Below are positions 8,376 through 15,894 of a stretch of 19,132 bases of DNA, piece by piece. Below the pieces are notes generated by a model. The model searched no databases. It had not been told where the DNA came from and saw nothing but the letters and a program-made list of their open reading frames with translations. The translations under genes were made by a program, and so were the position numbers. Position 1 is the stretch's first letter. Each line of letters starts with the position of its first letter. Source of the stretch: Enterobacteriaceae bacterium UBA3516 (GTDB lineage: Bacteria > Pseudomonadota > Gammaproteobacteria > Enterobacterales > Enterobacteriaceae); NCBI GenBank assembly GCA_002377245.1, contig DFPL01000234.1, forward strand, positions 259 to 19,390, given 5' to 3'.

Positions 8376-9214
8376 TGAAGGTCCACCACCTTAACTGCGG
8401 CTGTATGTGTCCCGTTGGCGGCGCTTTATACGATGGCTTCAGCAAGGGTTTACACGCGCATCTGGTGTGCCATTGTCTGCTCATTGAAACAGACCGTGAT
8501 GGGCTGGTGCTGGTGGATACGGGCTTCGGGCGGGACGACATACGCCGCCCAGGTCAGCGTCTGTCTGGCTTTTTTCGCGCGCTGAATAACATCCAACGAC
8601 GGGAAGAGTTGACCGCCCGTTCACGCATAGAAGCACTGGGATTTCATGCCGAAGACGTTCGGCATATTATTTTGACACACCTTGATTTTGACCATGCAGG
8701 TGGGCTTACCGATTTCCCCCATGCCCGAATTCATCTACTGCAAACTGAGATAGATACCGCTCAGCAGCGGCATAGCTGGCTGGCGCGTGAACGCTATCGT
8801 CCCGGTCAGTGGAGCGGCATCTCTGGCTGGACAGGCTATCAGCCACGGGGTGAAACATGGTATGGCTTTGAGGCGGTGACGGCCTTGCAAGGGCTTTTGC
8901 CCGAGATTCTGCTTGTGCCGCTCGCAGGGCACACGCTGGGGCATGCTGGTATCGCAATCAAACAGCCGCAGGGCTGGCTGTTGCACGGCGGAGATGCCTG
9001 GTTTTATCGCGGTGAAATGCAGGGGCAGAAACCGCACTGTACGCCGGGACTGCGCTTTTATCAGTGGATGATGGCCATGGATAATGGTGCGAGACGGCAT
9101 AATCAACAGCGACTGAGGGAGCTTGTCTCTCGTCATGGCGATGAAATCACCCTCTTTTGCAGCCATGATGCGTTGGAGTTACGCGCGCTGGCTACACAAA
9201 ACGATAACCCATAA
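8372..9214 (+). CDS. Metallo-beta-lactamase-fold hydrolase (lactonase-like)
   Basis: A 280-residue MBL-fold enzyme. Metal-site motifs are THLDFDHAGG (102-111), AGHTLGH (186-191, H187) and GGDAW (D208). The usual HxHxDH is here HxDxDH (H103, D105, D107, H108). The overall pattern resembles the N-acyl-homoserine-lactonase-like branch, but the substrate is unknown. There is no signal peptide, so it is probably cytoplasmic. Two adjacent ATGs (8372 and 8375) are possible starts; GGAGG lies upstream and the first overlaps the lipoprotein stop. Coupling with a surface lipoprotein suggests a shared pathway, not yet defined. Confidence 0.88.
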   Translation: MMKVHHLNCGCMCPVGGALYDGFSKGLHAHLVCHCLLIETDRDGLVLVDTGFGRDDIRRPGQRLSGFFRALNNIQRREELTARSRIEALGFHAEDVRHIILTHLDFDHAGGLTDFPHARIHLLQTEIDTAQQRHSWLARERYRPGQWSGISGWTGYQPRGETWYGFEAVTALQGLLPEILLVPLAGHTLGHAGIAIKQPQGWLLHGGDAWFYRGEMQGQKPHCTPGLRFYQWMMAMDNGARRHNQQRLRELVSRHGDEITLFCSHDALELRALATQNDNP

Positions 9215-9223
9215 TCTCTGGCC

Positions 9224-9255
9224 GAAGGTCGCAGGCCAGGGTGGCTGCGACCTTC
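9224..9255. terminator. Perfect hairpin between convergent operons, probable bidirectional terminator
   Basis: GAAGGTCGCAG (9224-9234) is the exact reverse complement of CTGCGACCTTC (9245-9255), with a 10-base loop. It begins 10 bases after the MBL gene stop and lies 85 bases past the stop of the convergent SUMF1 gene, where a terminator is expected. Neither side has a real T-tract, so an intrinsic terminator is not fully supported. It could also act as an mRNA 3'-end stabiliser. Confidence 0.55.
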
Positions 9256-9339
9256 AGTACCAAAAACGCGCCCGCCAATAAAGCAACGGCGTCTTTTCTC
9301 ACAATGGCTGTCTGTTACCGCCCGGAATTTCAGCGACGG

Positions 9340-10908
9340 TTATTGCCCACCGGCGGTCTTTTTGCAGCTTTCCAGCCAGCCTGCGGTATCTATCTTACCG
9401 TTTTCCAGGTACTTCTGTTGATTCTGCCAATGTGCTGCCAGGAAGGGCTTCAACCCCGTGAGCCGCTTATTGATGGTGAGCATTTGTTCAAATACCGAGA
9501 CTTCATGCTTAAGACTGTCCGCACCGTACAAGGTCGCAGCGTCGACCAGACTGCTGGCGTAATAGCCCGTAAGTTGTTGAAGCCTGTCTGATTGCTCTCC
9601 CAGCTTGCTTTTACGGTTAGCACAGTTGGTGTCGCTGGCATCTTTGTCTTTACAGAGCAGTTCGTAGTTATGATTCAGGAAATCAAGGAAGCGGCCATCA
9701 TCCTGCAGCTTGGTGCACAGGAACGAACCTAAATTAAGGCTGGCGCGAATCGACTGAGCACGCTCTTCTTGCTGTTTCTGGTTGCTGGCGCGAAGTTGGT
9801 TTTCGAGATCTTTTAGCTTCTGTTTGAGTGCCGCATCGTCGACCCCGGATGCAAGACTCCCCAGCGCTTTGGCCGTGTCTTTACCTTCGTCTTTCGTTTT
9901 CTCGCCGCTTTGATTTTCAGCACCCAGGGTTTCCCAACTTTTTTCGAGTTGTTTCACTTTATCGGTAGAGGTGATGGTGGGGGCGACCAGCACCAGACGC
10001 AGGCCGGTGGTTTTACTGGTCGAGGGGGTGGCGTTGTCGTAGTAATTAACTTCTTTACGGGTCGCGCTGCGAATATCGCCAGGGTTTGACTGGAAGCTAC
10101 CGCCACGCACCACGAACCCTCCGGCCTGGCCATGGAGACGGTTCAGCTTGTTGAGATAAAACGGTGTAAACATCATCTCTGAGACATTACCCAGCATGTC
10201 ATACAAGCCCAACGGGTTGGGGTGCAATCGCCCGATGAGCTGGACTTTACCGTTAGAGGATTGCGCGCCAGAAAACCATTCATAGTTTTTCATATCATCC
10301 ATCGGATAATGGGCATCGCGGAATTCAGCACTATTCACTTTGAGGCCGCCGCGCGCCGCAAACTCCCATTCAACTTCCGTCGGCAGCCGCAGGAATCCAG
10401 GCTTTCCATCCTCCTGAGGCAGCTTATCGAGGGCGTTAGTGCGTAGCCACTGATTATATTTATCGGCAGCAGTAATGGCATCAAACCAGCTCATGCTGGT
10501 AGCCGGCATACTGAGCATTCGCGACGGAGTCGGGCAGGTTCCTTCCATCAGGGCTTTATATTGCAGAGCCGTAAGCTCGTACTTGGCCATCAGGTAATAA
10601 CGACCTTTGCTTTTTTTGGTCTCACTAAAGCTACCGGCAATGAAGGTCGGGTAACTGTGTTCGACAACGCCCCAGTCTCCTCCATCCTGCCCTAGCGTGA
10701 TGGGAAGGTCGTCCAGCGGACCTGACACGGGGATCTCAACGCGACGAAACGCCATTGAACCTTCGCACGGCATTGGCAAAACGATATCTTCATCATCAGG
10801 ATTGGGGTTCCAGGTATTGGTAGCCCAGGGCTCCGCCAGCGCTGAAGACATAGGGGTAAGCAGGCCGAGCACTAAAGCGTACCGCAGTGAAGAAAGGGTC
10901 AAGGTCAC
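9340..10908 (-). CDS. Secreted SUMF1/formylglycine-generating-enzyme-like protein with C-terminal coiled coil, probable pseudoenzyme
   Basis: The last gene of the srf-associated operon. An N-terminal signal sequence ends near SALA|E, giving a periplasmic protein. The SUMF1 fold (about 70-310) is shown by RLPTEVEWEFAARGG, LGLYDMLGNVSEM and VVRGGSF. Active formylglycine-generating enzymes carry two cysteines just after the RGGSF stretch; here the segment reads QSNPGDIRSATR and has none, so sulfatase activation is unlikely. Residues about 315-400 are charged and helical (coiled coil), followed by a Cys-containing helical tail. GTG 10908 is preferred because GGAG (10919-10916) sits 7 bases before it. 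The frame also allows TTG at 10923 and GTG at 10914; the longer form adds an MRRV basic start that would also suit a signal peptide, so the start is uncertain. The gap to the upstream permease stop is about 28-43 bases. Confidence 0.87.
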   Translation of the reverse strand: MTLTLSSLRYALVLGLLTPMSSALAEPWATNTWNPNPDDEDIVLPMPCEGSMAFRRVEIPVSGPLDDLPITLGQDGGDWGVVEHSYPTFIAGSFSETKKSKGRYYLMAKYELTALQYKALMEGTCPTPSRMLSMPATSMSWFDAITAADKYNQWLRTNALDKLPQEDGKPGFLRLPTEVEWEFAARGGLKVNSAEFRDAHYPMDDMKNYEWFSGAQSSNGKVQLIGRLHPNPLGLYDMLGNVSEMMFTPFYLNKLNRLHGQAGGFVVRGGSFQSNPGDIRSATRKEVNYYDNATPSTSKTTGLRLVLVAPTITSTDKVKQLEKSWETLGAENQSGEKTKDEGKDTAKALGSLASGVDDAALKQKLKDLENQLRASNQKQQEERAQSIRASLNLGSFLCTKLQDDGRFLDFLNHNYELLCKDKDASDTNCANRKSKLGEQSDRLQQLTGYYASSLVDAATLYGADSLKHEVSVFEQMLTINKRLTGLKPFLAAHWQNQQKYLENGKIDTAGWLESCKKTAGGQ

Positions 10909-10951
10909 AAACACTCTCCGCAAATCACGTGATTAAAATAAGGGAACAAGG

Positions 10952-12166
10952 TCATACCTCACGCAGGCTCTGCGCAGGTTCAATATTGATGGCGCGCCGG
11001 GCACCGATACTTGCAACCAGCAGTGCAACGAGCAGCGTCAACGCCATGGCGAAGAGGCTGTGCTGTAACGTTATTTTGCAAAGCATCTGATCGGTTGCCT
11101 GGCTGCCCGCCAGCGCACGGTTAAAGATCTGGCTGGCAAGCAAATAAATGCCATAACCCCCCACATAGGCTAGCAGGCTGAGCAGGCAGCCTTGCAAAAT
11201 GACATACAGCCCGACCGCCGGACCGGTAAAGCCCAACAATCTCAACACGGCAATATGTTTACGTTTACGATCGACGTTGGCGATAAAGGAGCCAATAAGC
11301 GAAGCAACACACCCGATAAGCGCGGTTGCCGCGATAGTATTGAAAATCACCCCCAGCACGCGGTTAATGCTTTTCACATTTTCAATATCAGCCAGCCGGC
11401 TGGTGGTTTCAATGCGTTGCGCGCGCAGAACGCGCTCAAGGCTGGCAACCTGATCGATATCGCTGGCATACAGGCGCGCGCGCGCATAGAGGGGCGGTTT
11501 GTCGTTAAGCTGACTGCCGCTGCTGTTACCAAGCTCGCTCACGGCATAACCGTCACGAAAACGCTCCAGCATCAGGAGCAGTGCCGGTTGAGTAAACAGG
11601 GCGGCCCGATTGAAATAAGTCGGTGCCAGGATTCCAACCACGGTGAGCGATTTACGCCCCCACTCCCGGCGTTCTTCACGCTGTCGGCTCACGCGTAAGG
11701 TAACGGTGTCGCCCACCTTTACGGCCAGCTTGCGTGCCGCTTCCTGAGTTAAAACAATCTCATTGTCATGAAGAATTTCCAGCTTACCCAGCAGCGGATC
11801 GCCTGCATCCGTCGGTATCACTTCGGCATTTTCAATGAAATGGCTGCTGTCAGTTTGTAGATCGGCAAGGGTGTTGAGGGAGCGTGTCTGCCCTATAGCA
11901 AAGCCCACATCAGGGCGCTGACGCAAAGCATCTATCCAGGCTTGATCGTAGCTTCCACTGCTGAGCATCCGTATTTCAAGATTACGGGGATCGCGCGTTA
12001 AATCGTCCTGCAACTGACTGATTACCCCAAAACGCAGGCCAAACAACAGGAGCAGGGGGGCAATCACGGCGACCAGAGAAGAGACAATGCAAAAAGAAAT
12101 AATACGGTCGTGCCACAGATCCTGTACCGCAAGACGGCCAAGCAGTAGGGTTCGGTTAAAAGACAA
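10952..12166 (-). CDS. FtsX/LolE/MacB-type ABC permease
   Basis: A 404-residue type VII ABC-superfamily permease. It has one N-terminal span (about 22-46), a large extracytoplasmic domain (about 47-268), then three spans (270-297, 316-346, 370-390) and the short C-terminal tail ending near 'PAQSLREV'. The KRKHIAVLRLLGF stretch (301-313) between spans 2 and 3 is the typical coupling loop. I choose TTG at 12166 over the in-frame ATGs at 12271 and 12217 because those lie deep inside the ATPase gene and lack a ribosome site, whereas GGAGGGG lies 8 bases before the TTG. It overlaps the ATPase by 11 bases. The partner ATPase is the gene just upstream. Members move lipoproteins or transmit conformational force to periplasmic partners; which applies here is unknown. 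Confidence 0.88.
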   Translation of the reverse strand: MSFNRTLLLGRLAVQDLWHDRIISFCIVSSLVAVIAPLLLLFGLRFGVISQLQDDLTRDPRNLEIRMLSSGSYDQAWIDALRQRPDVGFAIGQTRSLNTLADLQTDSSHFIENAEVIPTDAGDPLLGKLEILHDNEIVLTQEAARKLAVKVGDTVTLRVSRQREERREWGRKSLTVVGILAPTYFNRAALFTQPALLLMLERFRDGYAVSELGNSSGSQLNDKPPLYARARLYASDIDQVASLERVLRAQRIETTSRLADIENVKSINRVLGVIFNTIAATALIGCVASLIGSFIANVDRKRKHIAVLRLLGFTGPAVGLYVILQGCLLSLLAYVGGYGIYLLASQIFNRALAGSQATDQMLCKITLQHSLFAMALTLLVALLVASIGARRAINIEPAQSLREV

Positions 12167-12887
12167 AATGGGTTCCCCTCCGGGCCTGTGTTTCTGCGTG
12201 TTCGCCTGAATCCGCATCAGGTCGGGCGACCAGACAGGGCAAATTGAATTTTTGCACCAGCGGCCAGTCATGGCAGACCACGAGTGCCATCATCTTCTCC
12301 TGCTGCACCAGGTCTATAAACAGGCTAAATAGCTGTTGAGCATTGTAGGGATCAAGGGCCGCGGTGGGTTCATCGGCCAGCACCAGTCCGGGGCGATGTA
12401 CAATGGCGCGGGCAAATGCGGTTCGCTGTCGCTCACCAAATGAGAGTTGCGACGGGTATTTCCCCAGTAACGGACCGAGTTTGAGCGTGTTGATAACTCT
12501 GTCGAGCAACGGTTTATCAGGCGAGATGCCGAGTAGCTGACTCGGCAGCCGGATATTGTCCTGCACCGTGAGAAAAGGTAACAACCCGCCGTTTTGCAGA
12601 ACAAAACCCAAATGACGCGCACGAATGTCGGCGAGGTCTGCCTGCCGATTGGTAGTGAGCAGCGATGCAACATCATGCTCCTTATCGGTATCCGTCAGCG
12701 TGAAGCGCCCGACATGGTCGGGACGCAACAATAATCCAATCGCTTCAAGCAGCGTACTTTTGCCGCAGCCGCTTTCGCCAGTCACCGCCACCAATTGACC
12801 TGGCCGCAGCACGAGCTGCGGTAGGTAAACATGATGCGCCTGAGCATCCTCGCCACGAACAACGTGCAAATTTTCAATGTGCAGCAT
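12156..12887 (-). CDS. LolD/MacB-type ABC transporter ATP-binding protein
   Basis: A 243-residue ATPase, the partner of the adjacent FtsX-like permease. Motifs are Walker A GESGCGKST (37-45), Q-loop LGFVLQNGG, signature LSFGERQR, Walker B LVLADEPTAALD and H-loop VVCHDW. The signature has Phe in place of the first Gly of LSGGE, an uncommon change at a residue near ATP in the composite site. The start is ATG in a TGATG overlap with the vWA gene stop (1 shared base). A charged C-terminal tail (about 224-243, 'GEHAETQARRG') contains the next gene's ribosome site. Confidence 0.92.
   Translation of the reverse strand: MLHIENLHVVRGEDAQAHHVYLPQLVLRPGQLVAVTGESGCGKSTLLEAIGLLLRPDHVGRFTLTDTDKEHDVASLLTTNRQADLADIRARHLGFVLQNGGLLPFLTVQDNIRLPSQLLGISPDKPLLDRVINTLKLGPLLGKYPSQLSFGERQRTAFARAIVHRPGLVLADEPTAALDPYNAQQLFSLFIDLVQQEKMMALVVCHDWPLVQKFNLPCLVARPDADSGEHAETQARRGTHFVF
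12175..12181 (-). promoter_or_regulatory. Ribosome-binding site setting a TTG start for the FtsX-like permease
   Basis: On the minus strand GGAGGGG lies within the last codons of the ATPase gene, 8 bases before TTG (12166-12164). The ATPase stop TAA (12158-12156) follows just inside the permease frame. The strong site and overlap favour this rare start codon and suggest that permease translation is coupled to the ATPase. Confidence 0.6.
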
Positions 12888-14848
12888 CAGGGCATCATTT
12901 CCAGCGGCACAGGATAGACGCGTTCACGGGGATCGCTGTCTTTAGCAAGCTCAACCCAGCGGTCCACATCGGCGTTATATTTTTGGTAATGACGAAGTTT
13001 GGCTGACAGGGTACGGATGAATTTTTCCTGCGACAGGCCATCCCAGCTTTTCCACGTCTCTTCATCAAGATTCAGGACATCGCTACGGTACGGCAGATCG
13101 GCAAGATATTCGCCCAGGACCCCCAGTTCGTTAATCTTGCTATTCTCTTTCTGTTTGAGCTGGTTAGGGTCAGCGCCCATGGTGGCTGCGACGGTGCGTA
13201 GCCGCTCAAACATCTTATCAGGAGAGATCATGCCTTCATTTGCCGCTTGCAGGATCTGGCTGACCACATCGCTCAAATCGCTAAGCTGACCTTTTGTCAG
13301 TAGCACGCGAACGTCCGTCGTTGGGATGTTTTGCTTGATAAGATCGCGGTCGCTGATCCAGGCTTTGAACACCAATGGGGCCTGAGTCTCATTCTTCTTG
13401 CCCAGATAAGCGAGCTGCATGGCGTGACCAATAAGCGCGGTATCCTCAAGCAATTTCTCTTCCGGCGTGGACTTTTTCCCTTCATCTTTCGAATAGAGTG
13501 CGCTGCCGATGGCCGGGTCACCCATATAGGCTGACTTCACCTGCTCGGTAATCGCTGCCGCCAGGGCATCAACCTGCTTACCAAAGGTTTTCAGGTCACC
13601 GGCATCCACCGCCTGGTAAAGGTTAGACTGCGTGCTGTCAAAATTAGAGAGGTCACGATACTGGCCTTCGGCTTTCGCATGGTCATCTTTGCCGGAAGGG
13701 GTCTTCAGGTGCAGGGTATAAATAGCAATACCGCGATTGCCAGCCTCCAGTCTCAGCTGTTTCGCATCCAGGCCGGTTCCAGAAAGTTTGTTGCTACCTT
13801 CAATCGCCCCGGCATCGGTGATTAACACCATGTAGCGTGCGCCAAACGGGCTCCAGTCAACGTTGTCGATTGCGGACATTACGCCTGCATAAGCATCTTC
13901 ATCGTATAGTGAGCTGGAAACTTTTGCTTCTTTGAGCCCTGCCACTTTCTTAAGAAAATCGTCGCCATCTTTTACCTGATTAGGGTCAGCGTAGATCTTC
14001 GTGGTGTATTCCAGACCGGGTACGGCCTTGGCATTAGATCGAAATGAGACAAGACCAAACTTAACCTGATCCTGCAGGTGTTCTTGCTTAATTTTGTCGT
14101 AAATTTTATTGACCGCTTCTTTGGTGCGCTCGATGTAAGGACCCATAGAAATGGTTGAATCGATAACGAACACGACCGTCGCATTAAAGCCCTTTAGCTG
14201 ATTAACATCATCACCCTGTTTGACTTCAGGATCGGCTTTGCTGACGGAGGCAACATTCAGTAAGCGCGTATAGAACCCATTTTCAGTCATCACTTCTTCA
14301 CCGCTCAAAATCGGCAACAAGTAAAACTGCTTTTGCAGGTCCACGAAGTATTCCGGTTCCTGGGCTAATACGCCCTCGGCGTTACCGTCTCGTTTGAGAT
14401 GGGCACGAAGCGGTGCCACCAGTGAGACCGGATCGGGGGCAGAGAGAATATCATCAAGGCTTTTTCGCTCTTTGAAAAACATCAAGCGATCGCGGTTGGC
14501 GGGGTTGGTAAAGGCAAGCGTAAGCTGCATTTTCCAGTCAACGGTGCACGACTGCGGCAGCCAGCCGATAACCTTGCCATAGCTGTCTGGCCCCACCTGC
14601 ACCCAGCTTTGTCCGTTAGCCTCTGCTTTCTGATAAACATAAAGACTGCTAAACGCAGGTTGCAGTACCCCTTTGTCATCACCGGCCGCGGTACCGAGTT
14701 TACAGCCTGGCGTGGTCAGCACTCGTTGAAACAGCGTTTTTTTGCCTTCCTGCAGCAGGGGTTTATCCCCCTCTGCGGCATACGCATGGCCAGCCAAAAG
14801 CAGACTACACAACGGTAACGCCAGTTTTAGAAAATGCTTCTTCATCAT
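12887..14848 (-). CDS. Secreted von Willebrand factor A (vWA) domain protein
   Basis: A 653-residue predicted periplasmic protein. The signal peptide (MMKKHFLK..., hydrophobic core, AYA|A near residue 24) has no lipobox. Residues about 38-105 (ending IGWLPQSCTVDW) resemble a bacterial SH3-like domain, often a peptidoglycan- or ligand-binding module. The vWA domain runs from about 222 to 430: VVFVIDSTISMG holds the MIDAS motif as DSTIS (230-234, Thr at the third position), and VLITDAGAIEG gives the later acidic ligand. The C-terminal 200 residues are helical with no recognised domain. It starts in an ATGA overlap with the upstream bitopic-protein gene. vWA domains with MIDAS bind protein partners in a metal-dependent way, so this is a plausible periplasmic scaffold or sensor of the cluster. 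Confidence 0.88.
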   Translation of the reverse strand: MMKKHFLKLALPLCSLLLAGHAYAAEGDKPLLQEGKKTLFQRVLTTPGCKLGTAAGDDKGVLQPAFSSLYVYQKAEANGQSWVQVGPDSYGKVIGWLPQSCTVDWKMQLTLAFTNPANRDRLMFFKERKSLDDILSAPDPVSLVAPLRAHLKRDGNAEGVLAQEPEYFVDLQKQFYLLPILSGEEVMTENGFYTRLLNVASVSKADPEVKQGDDVNQLKGFNATVVFVIDSTISMGPYIERTKEAVNKIYDKIKQEHLQDQVKFGLVSFRSNAKAVPGLEYTTKIYADPNQVKDGDDFLKKVAGLKEAKVSSSLYDEDAYAGVMSAIDNVDWSPFGARYMVLITDAGAIEGSNKLSGTGLDAKQLRLEAGNRGIAIYTLHLKTPSGKDDHAKAEGQYRDLSNFDSTQSNLYQAVDAGDLKTFGKQVDALAAAITEQVKSAYMGDPAIGSALYSKDEGKKSTPEEKLLEDTALIGHAMQLAYLGKKNETQAPLVFKAWISDRDLIKQNIPTTDVRVLLTKGQLSDLSDVVSQILQAANEGMISPDKMFERLRTVAATMGADPNQLKQKENSKINELGVLGEYLADLPYRSDVLNLDEETWKSWDGLSQEKFIRTLSAKLRHYQKYNADVDRWVELAKDSDPRERVYPVPLEMMP

Positions 14849-15894
14849 TTGCCCAGCTCCTCAAGGCGCTGCTTAGCCTTTTGGTTATCCGGTTCAGTTT
14901 GCAGCACAGTTTCGTACCAGTAAGCGGCAGTATCGGGATCGGGCGTTTTAAAGCACTCGCTTGGCTTATGATCTTTAGGATCGTATTCCGTGGCGTAAGC
15001 GAGCGCGATCTGGGTATCTCCGCCCTGGGCACGGTTAGCGTACAAGCGCTGTGCTACACCGCACTTCTTCGCCTCTTTGGCAGCCTGAATGATGGTCAAC
15101 AATGCCGCGCTGTCGAGCTTTTGCTGCACACAGTTTTGGACGAAATCAAGTTCGCTCTGGCTGTTCAGATTGGCCACTGAGCACGCGCTGACCTCAGGTT
15201 TGGCTTCTGCCGCTGCCGGGATAGCAGGTGCTGCAGGTGCTGCCGGTTCAGCCGGGGCCGCCGGAGCTGGTGCTTCTGCCTGGTTATTCACGGGTTCCGG
15301 CGTCGGTGCGGAGGTGTCTCGTCCCATAAACCACCATAACGCACCGGCCACAATGAGCAGCACGATGAGTATGCCGGCCACGATCGGTATAAGGGGTACG
15401 CTGCGTTTTGGTGGGCGCATGTCCTGCACAGGCTGAGGAGCAATCGCTGGCTGTGCAGGCGCCACTTCAGGTTGCGCTTCAGGGGCCGGAACCGGTGCGG
15501 GTGTCGACAGCACGCTACTACTGCTGTAATTCCCCGTCTGGCCACGCGCATCCGATGAGAACAGCTCATCACGCACCATTTGTAGCGTCGTACTGCGGGT
15601 TTCACCTGACGCCAGTTTGACCTGAATTTGCACCTGGCTTGCCCTTTCCAGCAGCGGGTTGAGAAGGGTCGGCCCGATACGGAAACCACTGCCATTGCTT
15701 AGCGGATAACCGCCATCAATGGTGAACCAATGGGGAGCCGGGCTCCAGTTGCTGTCGGGTTGCAAATAGTTTTGTTCATTATTGCACAGGCAAAAGGTCA
15801 GGCTGGCGAGCACGGACTGTTCGCCACGCAAACGGATCATCAGCTGGGCAGTGCCCGGCACGGCAGGTTGGCAGGCAAAAATTTTAGCTAGCAT
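14845..15894 (-). CDS. Bitopic inner-membrane protein with Pro/Ala-rich linkers, unknown function
   Basis: A 349-residue protein I do not recognise as a named family. The N-terminal 1-115 is a compact beta-rich-looking domain, with no signal peptide. A Pro/Ala-rich stretch (130-160) follows, then the basic PPKRS and a single span (about 167-190, ending ALWWFMG). After that come a second Pro/Ala linker (196-233) and a C-terminal helical domain (238-349) with four cysteines (C238, C255, C278, C314) and a TPR/Sel1-like ending ('AAYWYETVLQTEPDNQKAKQRL'). The positive-inside rule puts the N-terminus in the cytosol and the C-terminus in the periplasm. It lies between the GTPase gene (7-base overlap) and the vWA gene (4-base overlap), and could link the two compartments. 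Confidence 0.82.
   Translation of the reverse strand: MLAKIFACQPAVPGTAQLMIRLRGEQSVLASLTFCLCNNEQNYLQPDSNWSPAPHWFTIDGGYPLSNGSGFRIGPTLLNPLLERASQVQIQVKLASGETRSTTLQMVRDELFSSDARGQTGNYSSSSVLSTPAPVPAPEAQPEVAPAQPAIAPQPVQDMRPPKRSVPLIPIVAGILIVLLIVAGALWWFMGRDTSAPTPEPVNNQAEAPAPAAPAEPAAPAAPAIPAAAEAKPEVSACSVANLNSQSELDFVQNCVQQKLDSAALLTIIQAAKEAKKCGVAQRLYANRAQGGDTQIALAYATEYDPKDHKPSECFKTPDPDTAAYWYETVLQTEPDNQKAKQRLEELGK
15224..15277 (-). repeat. Imperfect 9-bp tandem repeat encoding a Pro/Ala linker
   Basis: About six 9-base units (plus strand GCAGGTGCT twice exactly, then GCCGGTTCA, GCCGGGGCC, GCCGGAGCT, GGTGCTTCT) encode the Ala-Ala-Pro-rich linker that follows the membrane span. Such repeats can vary in length between strains and would change the reach of the periplasmic domain. 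Confidence 0.7.

Noticed and set aside
9340..10908. Active formylglycine-generating enzyme maturing a sulfatase
   Set aside because: The two catalytic cysteines after the RGGSF stretch are absent and no sulfatase gene is in the window.
14845..15894. Shadow open frame on the plus strand with Ala/Gly repeats (about 15089-15436)
   Set aside because: It is the complement of the Pro/Ala linker of the real gene; the repeat composition keeps several frames open.
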